A DNA stretch of 64,000 nt from Nostoc sp. NMS8 (GTDB lineage Bacteria > Cyanobacteriota > Cyanobacteriia > Cyanobacteriales > Nostocaceae), in the NCBI RefSeq assembly GCF_017115045.1, contig NZ_JABXKK010000048.1, positions 62,001 through 126,000 on the forward strand. The letters are read 5' to 3'. Made by a program: the position numbers and the translations under genes. The notes beneath the pieces were generated by a model that was not told the origin of the DNA, ran no database searches, and was given only the letters and a program-made list of their open reading frames with translations. This document shows, piece after piece, positions 9,538 to 17,267 of this stretch (position 1 is its first letter; every line of letters begins with the position of its first letter).

Positions 9538-9825
9538 CTATCCACAAAAATCATCCACCCGAATATCCCGCCAGACATCAGAAACCTGCCAGCCAGAGTT
9601 GCCAACAGACTGTACTGGAGGATTGTCAAGGAATGGAATATAGTCAGGTTCTCTCGGTTCTCTTGTGATTACTGGTTTCTCCTCAACCACAGGGGCTGAA
9701 GAATTGACAGTATTAGCTTGAAGAAGTTGGTCTTCTGCTTCTTCGATTAACTTCATCTGTCTCAGGGTAAGCTTGTCGGATTTTTTAATGATTTTCAAAG
9801 TATGTATCTCATTAGAAGTATTCAT
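9538..9825 (-). CDS. Small conserved hypothetical protein
   Basis: 95 residues from ATG 9825, which has AAAGGA about 8 bases upstream; the open frame extends further 5' but without support. The protein is charged and has no membrane segment. Residues 10-40 look helical (KKSDKLTLRQMKLIEEAEDQLL). A proline-rich linker follows, and the end is aromatic and acidic (GWQVSDVWRDIRVDDFCG). No function is recognised. It sits tail to tail with the MscS gene. Confidence 0.5.
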   Translation of the reverse strand: MNTSNEIHTLKIIKKSDKLTLRQMKLIEEAEDQLLQANTVNSSAPVVEEKPVITREPREPDYIPFLDNPPVQSVGNSGWQVSDVWRDIRVDDFCG

Positions 9826-9915
9826 TGGCTGTTCCTTTGAAGGCATTGGTTCAAAATTTGGATGGCAGTAAAGTTGGGAGAAGTTAGGCGTAAATAAAAA
9901 GCACAGAATAAACAC

Positions 9916-10359
9916 TTTACTGCAAAACTATGGAAAATACGAGTGCCTTGCCGATGAATTTCTTAATTGGATATAAATCTCTTTTTCGGGCAGATGCCTT
10001 AAAGCGATCGCAGTAGGATCATTGTCTAGAAGTCAAAATTCTTTTGCGTTTTTGGCACTTAAGCCAACGAATCAGTGACTTGAGGTTGAGCAGGGGGATC
10101 GCGATCCCGTTTGATTGCGAAATCTGTGAACAACATAGCCCTGGCTAGGTTTCACATGAATTTTCGTGCCATTCGGATATAAATAAGATTGCTTTTGTCA
10201 CGGAATTTATAGTCGTAAAGCGATGGCGCAGAGATTGAGACTCTTCATTAGGTATATGTAAACAGACAAAATATCTGCAATTTGAATGAGGAAAGCTCTG
10301 GTGGCTTGAGACAAAGTTTGTAAATACGCTAGAAATAGCTTCTTGGAGATTAATCAAAG
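9916..10359. other. Intergenic region without a supported gene
   Basis: No intact gene. HIP1-related sequence occurs near 10002 and GATCGCGATC near 10096. A short minus-strand open stretch (about 10052-10150) encodes DFAIKRDRDPPAQ without any context or start signal. I see nothing that can be named. Confidence 0.4.
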
Positions 10360-10389
10360 ATGAAAACAACAGTGAAACGAGAAATACAA

Positions 10390-11340
10390 ATGAAATACAG
10401 ACAATTGGGAAATAGCGAGTTGAGCGTCTCTGAAATTAGTCTCGGTTCCTGGCTGACTTATGGGGGTGGTGTAGAGCAGCAAAATGCAGAGGCTTGCATA
10501 CACAAAGCTTTTGAGGTTGGAATTAACTTTATTGACACTGCAAATGTTTATGCTCAGGGAGGGGCTGAATCCTTTTTGGGAGAAGTATTGCAAGGTACTG
10601 AGCGCTCAAGTTATGTCTTAGCGACCAAAGTTTTCTTTCCCATGTCAGCCAATGAGCGAGGACTCTCAGCAGCCCAAATCAGAAAACAAATTGATGCTTC
10701 CTTAAAGCGACTGCGTACCGATTACGTTGATTTGTACCAATGCCATCGCTACGATCCAAATACGCCTTTAGAAGAAACTATGACGGCACTCACTGAGGTA
10801 GTGCGTCAGGGAAAAGCTCGTTACATCGGCTTTAGCGAATGGAGTCCGCAGCAGATCCAAGCAGCGCTGAATCTGGCTGATGTTGAACACTTTGTTTCCA
10901 GCCAGCCCCAATATTCCATGCTCTGGCGCAAACCGGAAGCACAGGTGTTTCCATTATGTGCAGCTAATGGCATCGGTCAGATTGTTTGGTCGCCGTTAGC
11001 ACAAGGTGTACTCACAGGCAAATACCAGCCAGGGCAAACTCCACCTCCAGATTCTCGTGCTGCGAACGAAAAGATGAATTCGTTTTTGATGGAGGAGTTA
11101 TTTAACGATCGCACACTAACAGCAGTACAAAAGCTTAAACCCATTGCCCAAGACTTAGGGTTGAGTATGCCACAGTTAGCTCTAGCTTGGGTACTACGAG
11201 ATGAGCGTGTGTCTTCAGCAATTATTGGTGCTAGCCGTCCAGAACAAATTGTTGATAACGCTGCTGCATCAGGAGTAGAGCTAGATGCGGATGTACTGAC
11301 AGCGATTGACCAAATATTGGCATCGGTTGTTCAAAGGTGA
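10390..11340 (+). CDS. Aldo/keto reductase (voltage-gated channel beta-subunit-like)
   Basis: An NADPH-dependent reductase of about 316 residues. The catalytic tetrad is visible in order: Asp and Tyr in FIDTANVYAQGG, Lys in YVLATKVFF, and His in DLYQCHRYD. The N-terminus MKYRQLGNSELSVSEISLG is the canonical start of the family. This is why ATG 10390 is preferred over the in-frame ATG 30 bases upstream. GSWLTYGGGVE and the C-terminal SSAIIGASRPEQI cofactor region are typical of the YakC/Kv-beta group. It reduces aldehydes or ketones; the physiological substrate is unknown. It lies directly upstream of a broken aldehyde/alcohol dehydrogenase locus. Confidence 0.9.
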   Translation: MKYRQLGNSELSVSEISLGSWLTYGGGVEQQNAEACIHKAFEVGINFIDTANVYAQGGAESFLGEVLQGTERSSYVLATKVFFPMSANERGLSAAQIRKQIDASLKRLRTDYVDLYQCHRYDPNTPLEETMTALTEVVRQGKARYIGFSEWSPQQIQAALNLADVEHFVSSQPQYSMLWRKPEAQVFPLCAANGIGQIVWSPLAQGVLTGKYQPGQTPPPDSRAANEKMNSFLMEELFNDRTLTAVQKLKPIAQDLGLSMPQLALAWVLRDERVSSAIIGASRPEQIVDNAAASGVELDADVLTAIDQILASVVQR

Positions 11341-11490
11341 GGAAAGTAGTTAATTCTCGGTGTGAACCCAAAAGCTATTCGTTAATAAATTTATTCAAAA
11401 GTTGAGAAGTGAGCCACGACGATAAATTTAAAAGCGATCGCAGCTAGAACACAAGAGATTACCCCAACTGAAACTAATGAGGTTTTTTCA

Positions 11491-11757
11491 ATGACAACTA
11501 CAACACCCAACCGTACAACTAGTTCAAATCCTAGTAATTCACCTGTTCCCTACACAGGATTTGATCGCCTGTTTATTGGGGGACGTTGGGTTACAGGCCG
11601 TTCCGAACACAAATTGCAACCCATCAACCCATACCGTCAAGACGTGATTATGGAAATCTTGGCGGCGGACAAACGTGATTTAGAAGATGCTTATCAAGAA
11701 GCACAGCGTAGTCAAGTGGCATGGGCAGAGGCATTGCCGAGTGAGCGATCGCTGATT
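11491..11757 (+). pseudogene. N-terminal fragment of an aldehyde dehydrogenase
   Basis: The first 89 codons encode the start of an aldehyde dehydrogenase: FDRLFIGGRWVTGRSEH, LQPINPYRQDVI, then the helix DAYQEAQRSQVAWAEALPSERSLIM. At about 11750 the similarity ends. The Rossmann fold and the catalytic Cys and Glu, some 400 residues, are missing. The DNA continues directly into a zinc alcohol dehydrogenase in another reading frame. In the aldehyde dehydrogenase frame the translation runs on as nonsense to 11931. The junction coincides with a GCGATCGC octamer at 11745-11752. The expressed product, if any, cannot be an active aldehyde dehydrogenase. Confidence 0.8.
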
Positions 11758-12725
11758 ATGCGTGTGGCTACTGCTCTTACTGCCGTACTGGATATAATGC
11801 TCAATGTGATAACGCCAATCCTCAGGGGCATAACGCTGGGACAGCTTTCTTCGGAGGCCCAGAAGCAACAGGCCCCTTCGATGGATTGCAGGCGGAATAT
11901 GCTCGAATTCCTTATGCCAATGCAGGGTTAGTAAAATTACCAAAAGAGGTTACAGACGACCAAGCAATTCTGTTGTCTGACATCTTCCCTACGGCATACT
12001 TTGGAGCCGATATTGCAGAGATCACACCAGGAGATACAGTTGCCATCTTCGGTTGTGGCCCCGTTGGGCAGTTTGCGATCGTTAGCGCCAGATTATTCGG
12101 TGCAGGACGCATCATTGCAGTGGATACAATTCCCTCACGTTTAGAAATGGCGCGTGATTTGGGTGCAGAAATCATTGATTACAATGCCGAAGATCCAATT
12201 GAAGCAATCCGCGAACTAACTGGAGGAGTTGGTGTGGATAGAGCTATTGATGCAGTTGGCGTAGATGCGAATGCTCCTGACAGTGGTCCAGCAGCCAAAA
12301 AAGCACGACAAGAAGCACAACAATTCCAACAGCAGTTACAACAAATTGCCCCTAAAACCAATCCTCAAAACGGAAATTGGCATCCAGGTAATGCTCCTTC
12401 TCAAGTATTAGAGTGGGCAGTTCAAGCATTAGCCAAAGCTGGTACACTCTCGATTATTGGAGTTTATCCCCCCACCCATAATTTCTTTCCCATCGGCACA
12501 GCAATGAACAAAAATCTCACAATCAACATGGGCAATTGTAATCACCGCAAATATATTCCTACGTTGGTGGATTTGGTTCGTAATGGCACAGTAGACCCCA
12601 CAAAAGTCTTAACACAAGTCGAGCCGCTAATGTCAGTTATTGATGCATATAAGGCATTTGACCAACGACAACCAGGTTGGGTGAAGGTAGAATTAGTCCC
12701 TGGAGCAGCTTTAGCTAATGTTTAG
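11745..12725 (+). pseudogene. Zinc alcohol/formaldehyde dehydrogenase lacking its N-terminus
   Basis: The frame opens after a TGA at 11742 and at once encodes the structural-zinc loop ACGYCSYC then TGYNAQCDNANP, so four cysteines are in the family spacing. It continues through FFGGPEATGPFDGLQAEYARIP, the nucleotide-binding GCGPVGQFAIV, and the normal C-terminus to 12725. The first 90 or so residues, holding the catalytic zinc ligands (Cys and the GHE motif), are absent. The family oxidises or reduces alcohols and aldehydes with NAD(P). Without the catalytic zinc site this cannot be a working enzyme. A TTG at 11886 is available as a start but only in the middle of the fold. Confidence 0.8.
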
Positions 12726-12767
12726 AGTCTTTGCCAAAGTTGTATTGTGAACTAAAAACTTTTTTGA

Positions 12768-12805
12768 CATCAGCAAGTTACCCTACTTGCTGATGGTTTT
12801 TGATT
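12768..12805 (+). terminator. Intrinsic terminator after the alcohol dehydrogenase remnant
   Basis: CATCAGCAAGT pairs perfectly with ACTTGCTGATG over 11 bases, with a 6-base loop, and is followed by GTTTTTG. It lies about 43 bases after the stop codon at 12725. This is a convincing factor-independent terminator that has outlived the gene it served. Confidence 0.8.
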
Positions 12806-12838
12806 TTAATTATAGGAGGTTGTACAGCACGAGTTAAA

Positions 12839-12961
12839 TTTTATATATATGTCTGGCTACTTGATAATGATGTTCGTCTAGATCCGCTAGCTTTAGCAGC
12901 GCCAGTACAAACTTTGCAAAACGAGGTACTGCCCCAAAATCCAAACTGGAGACTCCGATAG
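12839..12961 (+). pseudogene. Glycosyltransferase family 2 fragment
   Basis: An open stretch ending at TAG 12959-12961 encodes VWLLDNDVRLDPLALAAPVQ followed by about 18 further residues. The string WLLDNDV-x2-DP-x-AL is typical of family 2 glycosyltransferases: it is the DxD-containing segment after the nucleotide-sugar-binding half. No start and no flanking domain are present, so it is a relic. The lack of a larger frame on either side argues against a functional short gene. Confidence 0.45.
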
Positions 12962-13030
12962 CGGAATGGTCAGATTGAGATGCCTTTAACATGAGACGTA
13001 TGATATAAGTTGATGAGGCAGTATGTTGCT

Positions 13031-14686
13031 TTATTGCTGCAACATCTTCAACAGAACCTCTGGGCTGTCCATTTTATCCATTACAACCTCAATAAAAGCA
13101 AGTTGATCGCGGTTTTGTTGAGCTGTTTGTAATGCTTTGTCTAACTCGGATTCGGTACTAACTTTAATTGTCCAGGCATTGCCAGCGAAAACCTTAGGCA
13201 GCTGATGATAATTCCAAGGTTGAATGTCGTTATATGGCATACGTTCACCGTGAATATCACGCTCTATAGTATATCCATCATTGTTGATCAAAAATATAAT
13301 CGGTTTTAGATTATGGCGTAAGATGGTTGAAAGTTCTTGTGCAGTCATTTGGAAAGACCCGTCACCAACCAGTAGGATAGAGCGACGTTGTGATGCGGCG
13401 ATGGCACAACCAAGTAATGAACCAACAGAGTAACCAATCGATCCCCAAAGTACTTGCCCAACGAAAGTAGCTCCTTTTGGTAAAGGAACGATAGAAGCGC
13501 CAAACAAACAAGTTCCAGTCTCAGCAACGATAATGTCATCTTCTTGGAGAAAATGAGCAAATCTATGCCAAAAATACTTCTGCGTAATCGGTACCGAAGA
13601 GCCGCCTTCGATTGGCGTTATAAAACCAGGATCTAAATTCTCTGTTGCTGATTTGAAGTAAAGCGTTTGAGGATCGCGGTGCTGCAACCGTTGACTTAAA
13701 GCAGAAAGCACATCTGCCATAGCGACATTGTTGTATAAAGCATGTTTAACTTTTACATACTCCCCATGCACTTCAATAGTTTGGCTGGGATCGAGTTTGG
13801 CAGAAAACTTGCCTGTGTTGAAATCAGTCATCAAAGCACCGATAGTTAAAACACAATCTGCCTGCTCAATACGTTTTCTAACAGATTCCTCACTGGCAGC
13901 ACCATTATATATGCCGATGAATTGGGGGTGGGTTTCTTCTAGCAATCCTTTTCCCATGTTCATCGTGGCATAAGGGTATCCGGTAGCTGTTAGCAGTTCT
14001 CGCAATTGTTCATGCAAGTGATAACGAGCTACACCAATATCAGCAATAATCACAGGTTGGGAAGCTTTTTCCAGTATGTTTACACAGACATCAGTTATTT
14101 CTGCTATTGTAGCGCCATCACTTTGAAATACAGGGGGTATAAAAAAATCAGACGGTGCAGACACCTCAGCCAGAACAACATCCATAGGTAGGGAAATATA
14201 AACAGGTAATTTCTTCAGTAAACAGATACCTAAAACTCTGTCAATTTCCGTTGTTGCATTTTCCTTTGTTAAATATGCTTGAGCCGCCGTTACCTGTTGA
14301 TACATTCGGGCAAATATTGAGAAATCACCAGTACCAAGCGTATGATGCATAAGTGAACCAAGAGCTTGAATTTTAGTTGCAGGAGCACCAGTAATCGCTA
14401 CAACCGGAACGTGTTCAGCATAAGCGCCAGCGACACCATTAATAGCACTGAGTTCACCAACACCAAAGGTAGTTACTAATGCCGCAACACCATTAATCCG
14501 ACCATAACCATCGGCAGCATAGGATGCGTTAAGTTCGTTGCAAGTAGGAATTAACTTAATGCCATTGTGGTTAACAATATAGTCGAGAAACTCCATATTG
14601 TAGTCTCCAGCAACGCCAAAGATATGCTTGATGCCAATTTGCTCCAGACGAAGCAATAAATAGTCGCTAACAGTAAACTTTGCCAT
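13031..14686 (-). CDS. Pyruvate/indolepyruvate decarboxylase (TPP-dependent)
   Basis: 551 residues from ATG 14686 (the frame extends to a TTG at 14698). Diagnostic positions of the PDC/IPDC group are all present: the activating glutamate in TCNELNASYAADGYGR, the twin histidines in LMHHTLGTGDF, the TPP motif GDGSFQMTAQE with LINN at its end, and the GYTIE glutamate. The enzyme non-oxidatively decarboxylates a 2-keto acid to an aldehyde. Pyruvate would give acetaldehyde, indolepyruvate would give indole-3-acetaldehyde. Substrate cannot be decided by eye. An alcohol dehydrogenase that could have consumed the aldehyde lies broken next door; the aldo/keto reductase at 10.4 kb is intact. Confidence 0.88.
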   Translation of the reverse strand: MAKFTVSDYLLLRLEQIGIKHIFGVAGDYNMEFLDYIVNHNGIKLIPTCNELNASYAADGYGRINGVAALVTTFGVGELSAINGVAGAYAEHVPVVAITGAPATKIQALGSLMHHTLGTGDFSIFARMYQQVTAAQAYLTKENATTEIDRVLGICLLKKLPVYISLPMDVVLAEVSAPSDFFIPPVFQSDGATIAEITDVCVNILEKASQPVIIADIGVARYHLHEQLRELLTATGYPYATMNMGKGLLEETHPQFIGIYNGAASEESVRKRIEQADCVLTIGALMTDFNTGKFSAKLDPSQTIEVHGEYVKVKHALYNNVAMADVLSALSQRLQHRDPQTLYFKSATENLDPGFITPIEGGSSVPITQKYFWHRFAHFLQEDDIIVAETGTCLFGASIVPLPKGATFVGQVLWGSIGYSVGSLLGCAIAASQRRSILLVGDGSFQMTAQELSTILRHNLKPIIFLINNDGYTIERDIHGERMPYNDIQPWNYHQLPKVFAGNAWTIKVSTESELDKALQTAQQNRDQLAFIEVVMDKMDSPEVLLKMLQQ

Positions 14687-15098
14687 TGTCCAAGCCAAAA
14701 TTTTACCCTTTTAGGGTAGGAAAACTTTAACTGAGATGCGTATCTCTGAAGTAAGAATAAGATTGTGACTTTTGCCGTTAAGCTTAAAAACTGAGCATAA
14801 TCATAGACGTTTATCTAAGAAGAACTTCTATCGGAAGGTTAAAAATTAATATAAATAGTTATTTCTAAAGAATTAAAATTATTTATTGTAAGTGGCTCTT
14901 TAGAAAGATGTTTTAAAGACTAGGGTCTGGTGTCCTAGTTAATATGTGCGATTTAGGTTGCTCAGGTTTCAAATACCGAATTGATTTTTATATTTAGCTC
15001 CATAAGAAATAATAGTAAATTAGCCGAAATAACGAGTAATTAGAAAATAGCCTATTGTTGATAAAACTTTTGAAAATAATCTAGTGGGATTTTGTTCT
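14687..15098. other. Divergent intergenic region
   Basis: About 410 bases between the decarboxylase start and the next plus-strand gene. It is AT-rich, holds the promoters of both genes by position, and shows no coding remnant, repeat or clear operator. Confidence 0.4.
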
Positions 15099-15611
15099 AT
15101 GAATTACCTCATTGCAGTTTTACCAGACAAGTCAAAAGCAGAAGCAGCTTATTCTGCCTTAACAAATGATGGTTTATCTCCAAACCAAGTAGATATTTTG
15201 GGCAATGGTTATAAAAGTGCTGATGATTACAATCTGATTGACCCGAATCAACAAGCTCGTAAAGGAGCAAAGCGATTATTATACTGGCTAATACCTTTTG
15301 GGTTTATCGCTGGTTATGCATTTAATTATCTAACTGGTATTGAAATCTTTGCGCTCGGTGATATTGGCAGCCATATTATTGGCGGAATTTTAGGAGCAGC
15401 TTCTGGTGTTTTAGGGGCTTATCTAGTAGGTGGTGGAGTTGGTCTGACCGTAGGTAGTGGTGATGCTTTGCCATATCGCAATCGTTTAAATGCAGGCAAG
15501 TATTTAATAGTGGTTAAAGGAACAGAGGAGCTAACTCGACGTGCTACGGGCATATTACGCTCTTTTGAGCCGGAAAATATTCAAGGTTATGCAGAGCCAG
15601 CTAGTGCTTAA
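15099..15611 (+). CDS. Stress-protein-like membrane protein, unknown function
   Basis: 170 residues from ATG 15099; an upstream in-frame codon at 15084 is not needed. Residues 1-50 have the pattern of bacterial general-stress domains (MNYLIAVLPDKSKAEAAYSA, then GLSPNQVDILG). Two glycine-rich hydrophobic segments follow: LLYWLIPFGFIAGYAFNYL and HIIGGILGAASGVLGAYLVG, the latter resembling glycine-zipper helices. A soluble tail (LIVVKGTEELTRRATGILRS) completes it. The protein is probably in the inner or thylakoid membrane. No enzyme function is indicated. It stands alone, upstream of a pseudogene. Confidence 0.6.
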   Translation: MNYLIAVLPDKSKAEAAYSALTNDGLSPNQVDILGNGYKSADDYNLIDPNQQARKGAKRLLYWLIPFGFIAGYAFNYLTGIEIFALGDIGSHIIGGILGAASGVLGAYLVGGGVGLTVGSGDALPYRNRLNAGKYLIVVKGTEELTRRATGILRSFEPENIQGYAEPASA

Positions 15612-15682
15612 AATAAATTGCTTTTGGCAATATACGCCGAAAATTAATTGTTAGCTCAAAGTCTAGAGGAATTAACAAATAG

Positions 15683-16412
15683 ATGTCTACACAGAATCTA
15701 ACAAATTTATCATCCGTAGCCTATGAGGGATTAGAATCCCTACAGTCTTATGGAAGTCAATCAGCTTATTTACACGATCAGGATATACCTGAATTAGACT
15801 TATTTAGTCCACTAAAAATTCGAGATTTAATCTTGCCAAATCGCGTGGCAATGTCACCAATGTGTTAATATTCCGCAGAGAATGGAATAGCAAATGATTG
15901 GCACTTTGTTCACTTGGGGAGCAGAGCAACTGGCGGTGTTGGTTTAATTATGGTGGAAACAACAGCAGTGACATCCATTGGACGAATTACACCCGGCGAT
16001 CTCGGTCTTTGGGATGATGCTCAGATTGAACCATTAGCACGTATTGTGCGCTTTGTTCGTCAACAAGGAGCGGTTGTGGGCATTCAGCTGGCTCATGCTG
16101 GACGAAAGGCAAGTAGTAATGTTCCTTTGCTAGGCGGTTCACCTTTAACACCTGAACAAGGGGCTTGGACTATATATAGTTGCACCAAGCTCAATTGGAT
16201 TTGATGGTAATAGTCCTGTTCCCATATCCCTTGATGAGCGTGGTATTGAAGAAACCATTATCGCATTTGTGCAAGCAGCAGAGCGGGCGCTGCAAGCTGC
16301 TTTTCAAGTTATCGAAATCCACGCCGCTCATGGCTATCTCTTGCATTCTTTTCTTTCACCGCTCAGTAATCAGCGAACAGACATTTACGGAGGTTTGTTA
16401 GAAAATAGATGA
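15683..16412 (+). pseudogene. NADH:flavin oxidoreductase (old yellow enzyme) pseudogene
   Basis: Three lesions in one gene. The start encodes DLFSPLKIRDLILPNRVAMS then PMC, and a TAA at 15866-15868 replaces the conserved Gln of MCQYSAE. The frame continues correctly (YSAENGIANDWHFVHLGSRA) to a second lesion near 16171-16178. There an extra TATA shifts the frame just before [10 protein letters not shown]. The next frame reads [20 protein letters not shown] then DIYGG and stops at 16410-16412, where the last third of the barrel, including the FMN phosphate site, is gone. The intact family reduces activated alkenes using FMN and NAD(P)H. Confidence 0.88.
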
Positions 16413-16687
16413 TCGATCAACAGTCAAAGATTCCATCTCCCTTTGGCAGAGTTTGCATTTTTGTTGTTGATTGTTAGAGACATGATTTTGCTAAAACCCT
16501 ATCTAATAGGATAGCTATCACTAAACACATTTTACACGCGATCGCCCTACCCATTTAGCGCTGCGGCTACACTACTGAAAAGCTTGAAAAAGTTCTAGTA
16601 TTTTTGCCTTGAGTGCTGCGTAGTTTACCGCCGTAGGCATCGCCTCTTCTAAAGTTCCGTTGCAAAATAGAAAATTCATGACGCTGC

Positions 16688-16892
16688 GATCGCATTTATC
16701 CATTCTCCGGTTAAAAGTCTAATTCTTGCTAGCAGTAGTGAAAACCAGACCATCCACTTATGGAATGTCGAAACAGGTGAATGTCTGAAAATTCACAGAA
16801 CTTCTAAATCTTATGAAGGCATGAATTTACAGGGGTCATTGGTTTGAGGAAATCTGTGCGAACGTCACTTTTGGCACTAGGAGCTATAGCCG
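16688..16892 (+). pseudogene. C-terminal remnant of a WD40/NB-ARC protein
   Basis: The frame reads ILASSSENQTIHLWNVETGE then CLK, one WD40 blade. SYEGMNLQG follows, and after a one-base shift VIGLRKSV and SLLALGA. The intact WD40 protein at 46.3-49.8 kb ends with the same arrangement: a last blade, PYEGMKIEEIQGL, then ATLQALGA. So this is the tail of a lost relative. No upstream blades remain; the sequence begins at a GCGATCGC octamer. It is immediately followed by a miniature inverted-repeat element. Confidence 0.7.
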
Positions 16893-17003
16893 TTCCCACT
16901 CAAATGCGGTACAAAACTATATCGCAAAGTGTAGGGGCAATTCATGTAGATGCAAAGCGGCTTCCCCTACGGGTGTACCTGACGTGAATGAGAACCGCTA
17001 TAT
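16885..17003. mobile_element. MITE-like element, TATAGCGGTTCTC family
   Basis: The left end reads TATAGCCGTTCCCACTCA and the right end, inverted, TATAGCGGTTCTCATTCA. The interior carries GTAGGGGC and CCCCTACGGGTGTACC. The same termini bound the elements at 33318-33423 and 26647-26940, so this is one dispersed family of short non-coding inverted-repeat elements. No transposase is present. Its left end overlaps the WD40 remnant. Confidence 0.6.
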
Positions 17004-17267
17004 AACAGAAGGTTCTTAAATAAATTAAGTATGCATAATGCAGATTAATTTGATTCTTTAATCCGATTTATAGTGCTAAATCGTGATTATATTCGATTAT
17101 TTATGTTTGACTATTCCTTTAGAGAGATTAGCTGGAAAAATTGACTTCTGACAAATAACTTTCAAGATGATAAATTAACGATTAATATCTAAAGGAATAA
17201 AATCTGTAAAAAAATCCCAATTACAAACAAGATTTTTGTAAAAGGTTATCAGCAGCTAAAGACGGTA
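17004..17267. promoter_or_regulatory. AT-rich leader of the GH15 gene
   Basis: About 260 bases of AT-rich, non-coding DNA upstream of a plus-strand gene. By position it should hold the GH15 promoter; no specific promoter element or operator could be identified. Confidence 0.25.

Noticed and set aside
10145..10593. Two minus-strand frames around the aldo/keto reductase start
   Set aside because: Antisense to or leading out of a well-supported gene; no motif.
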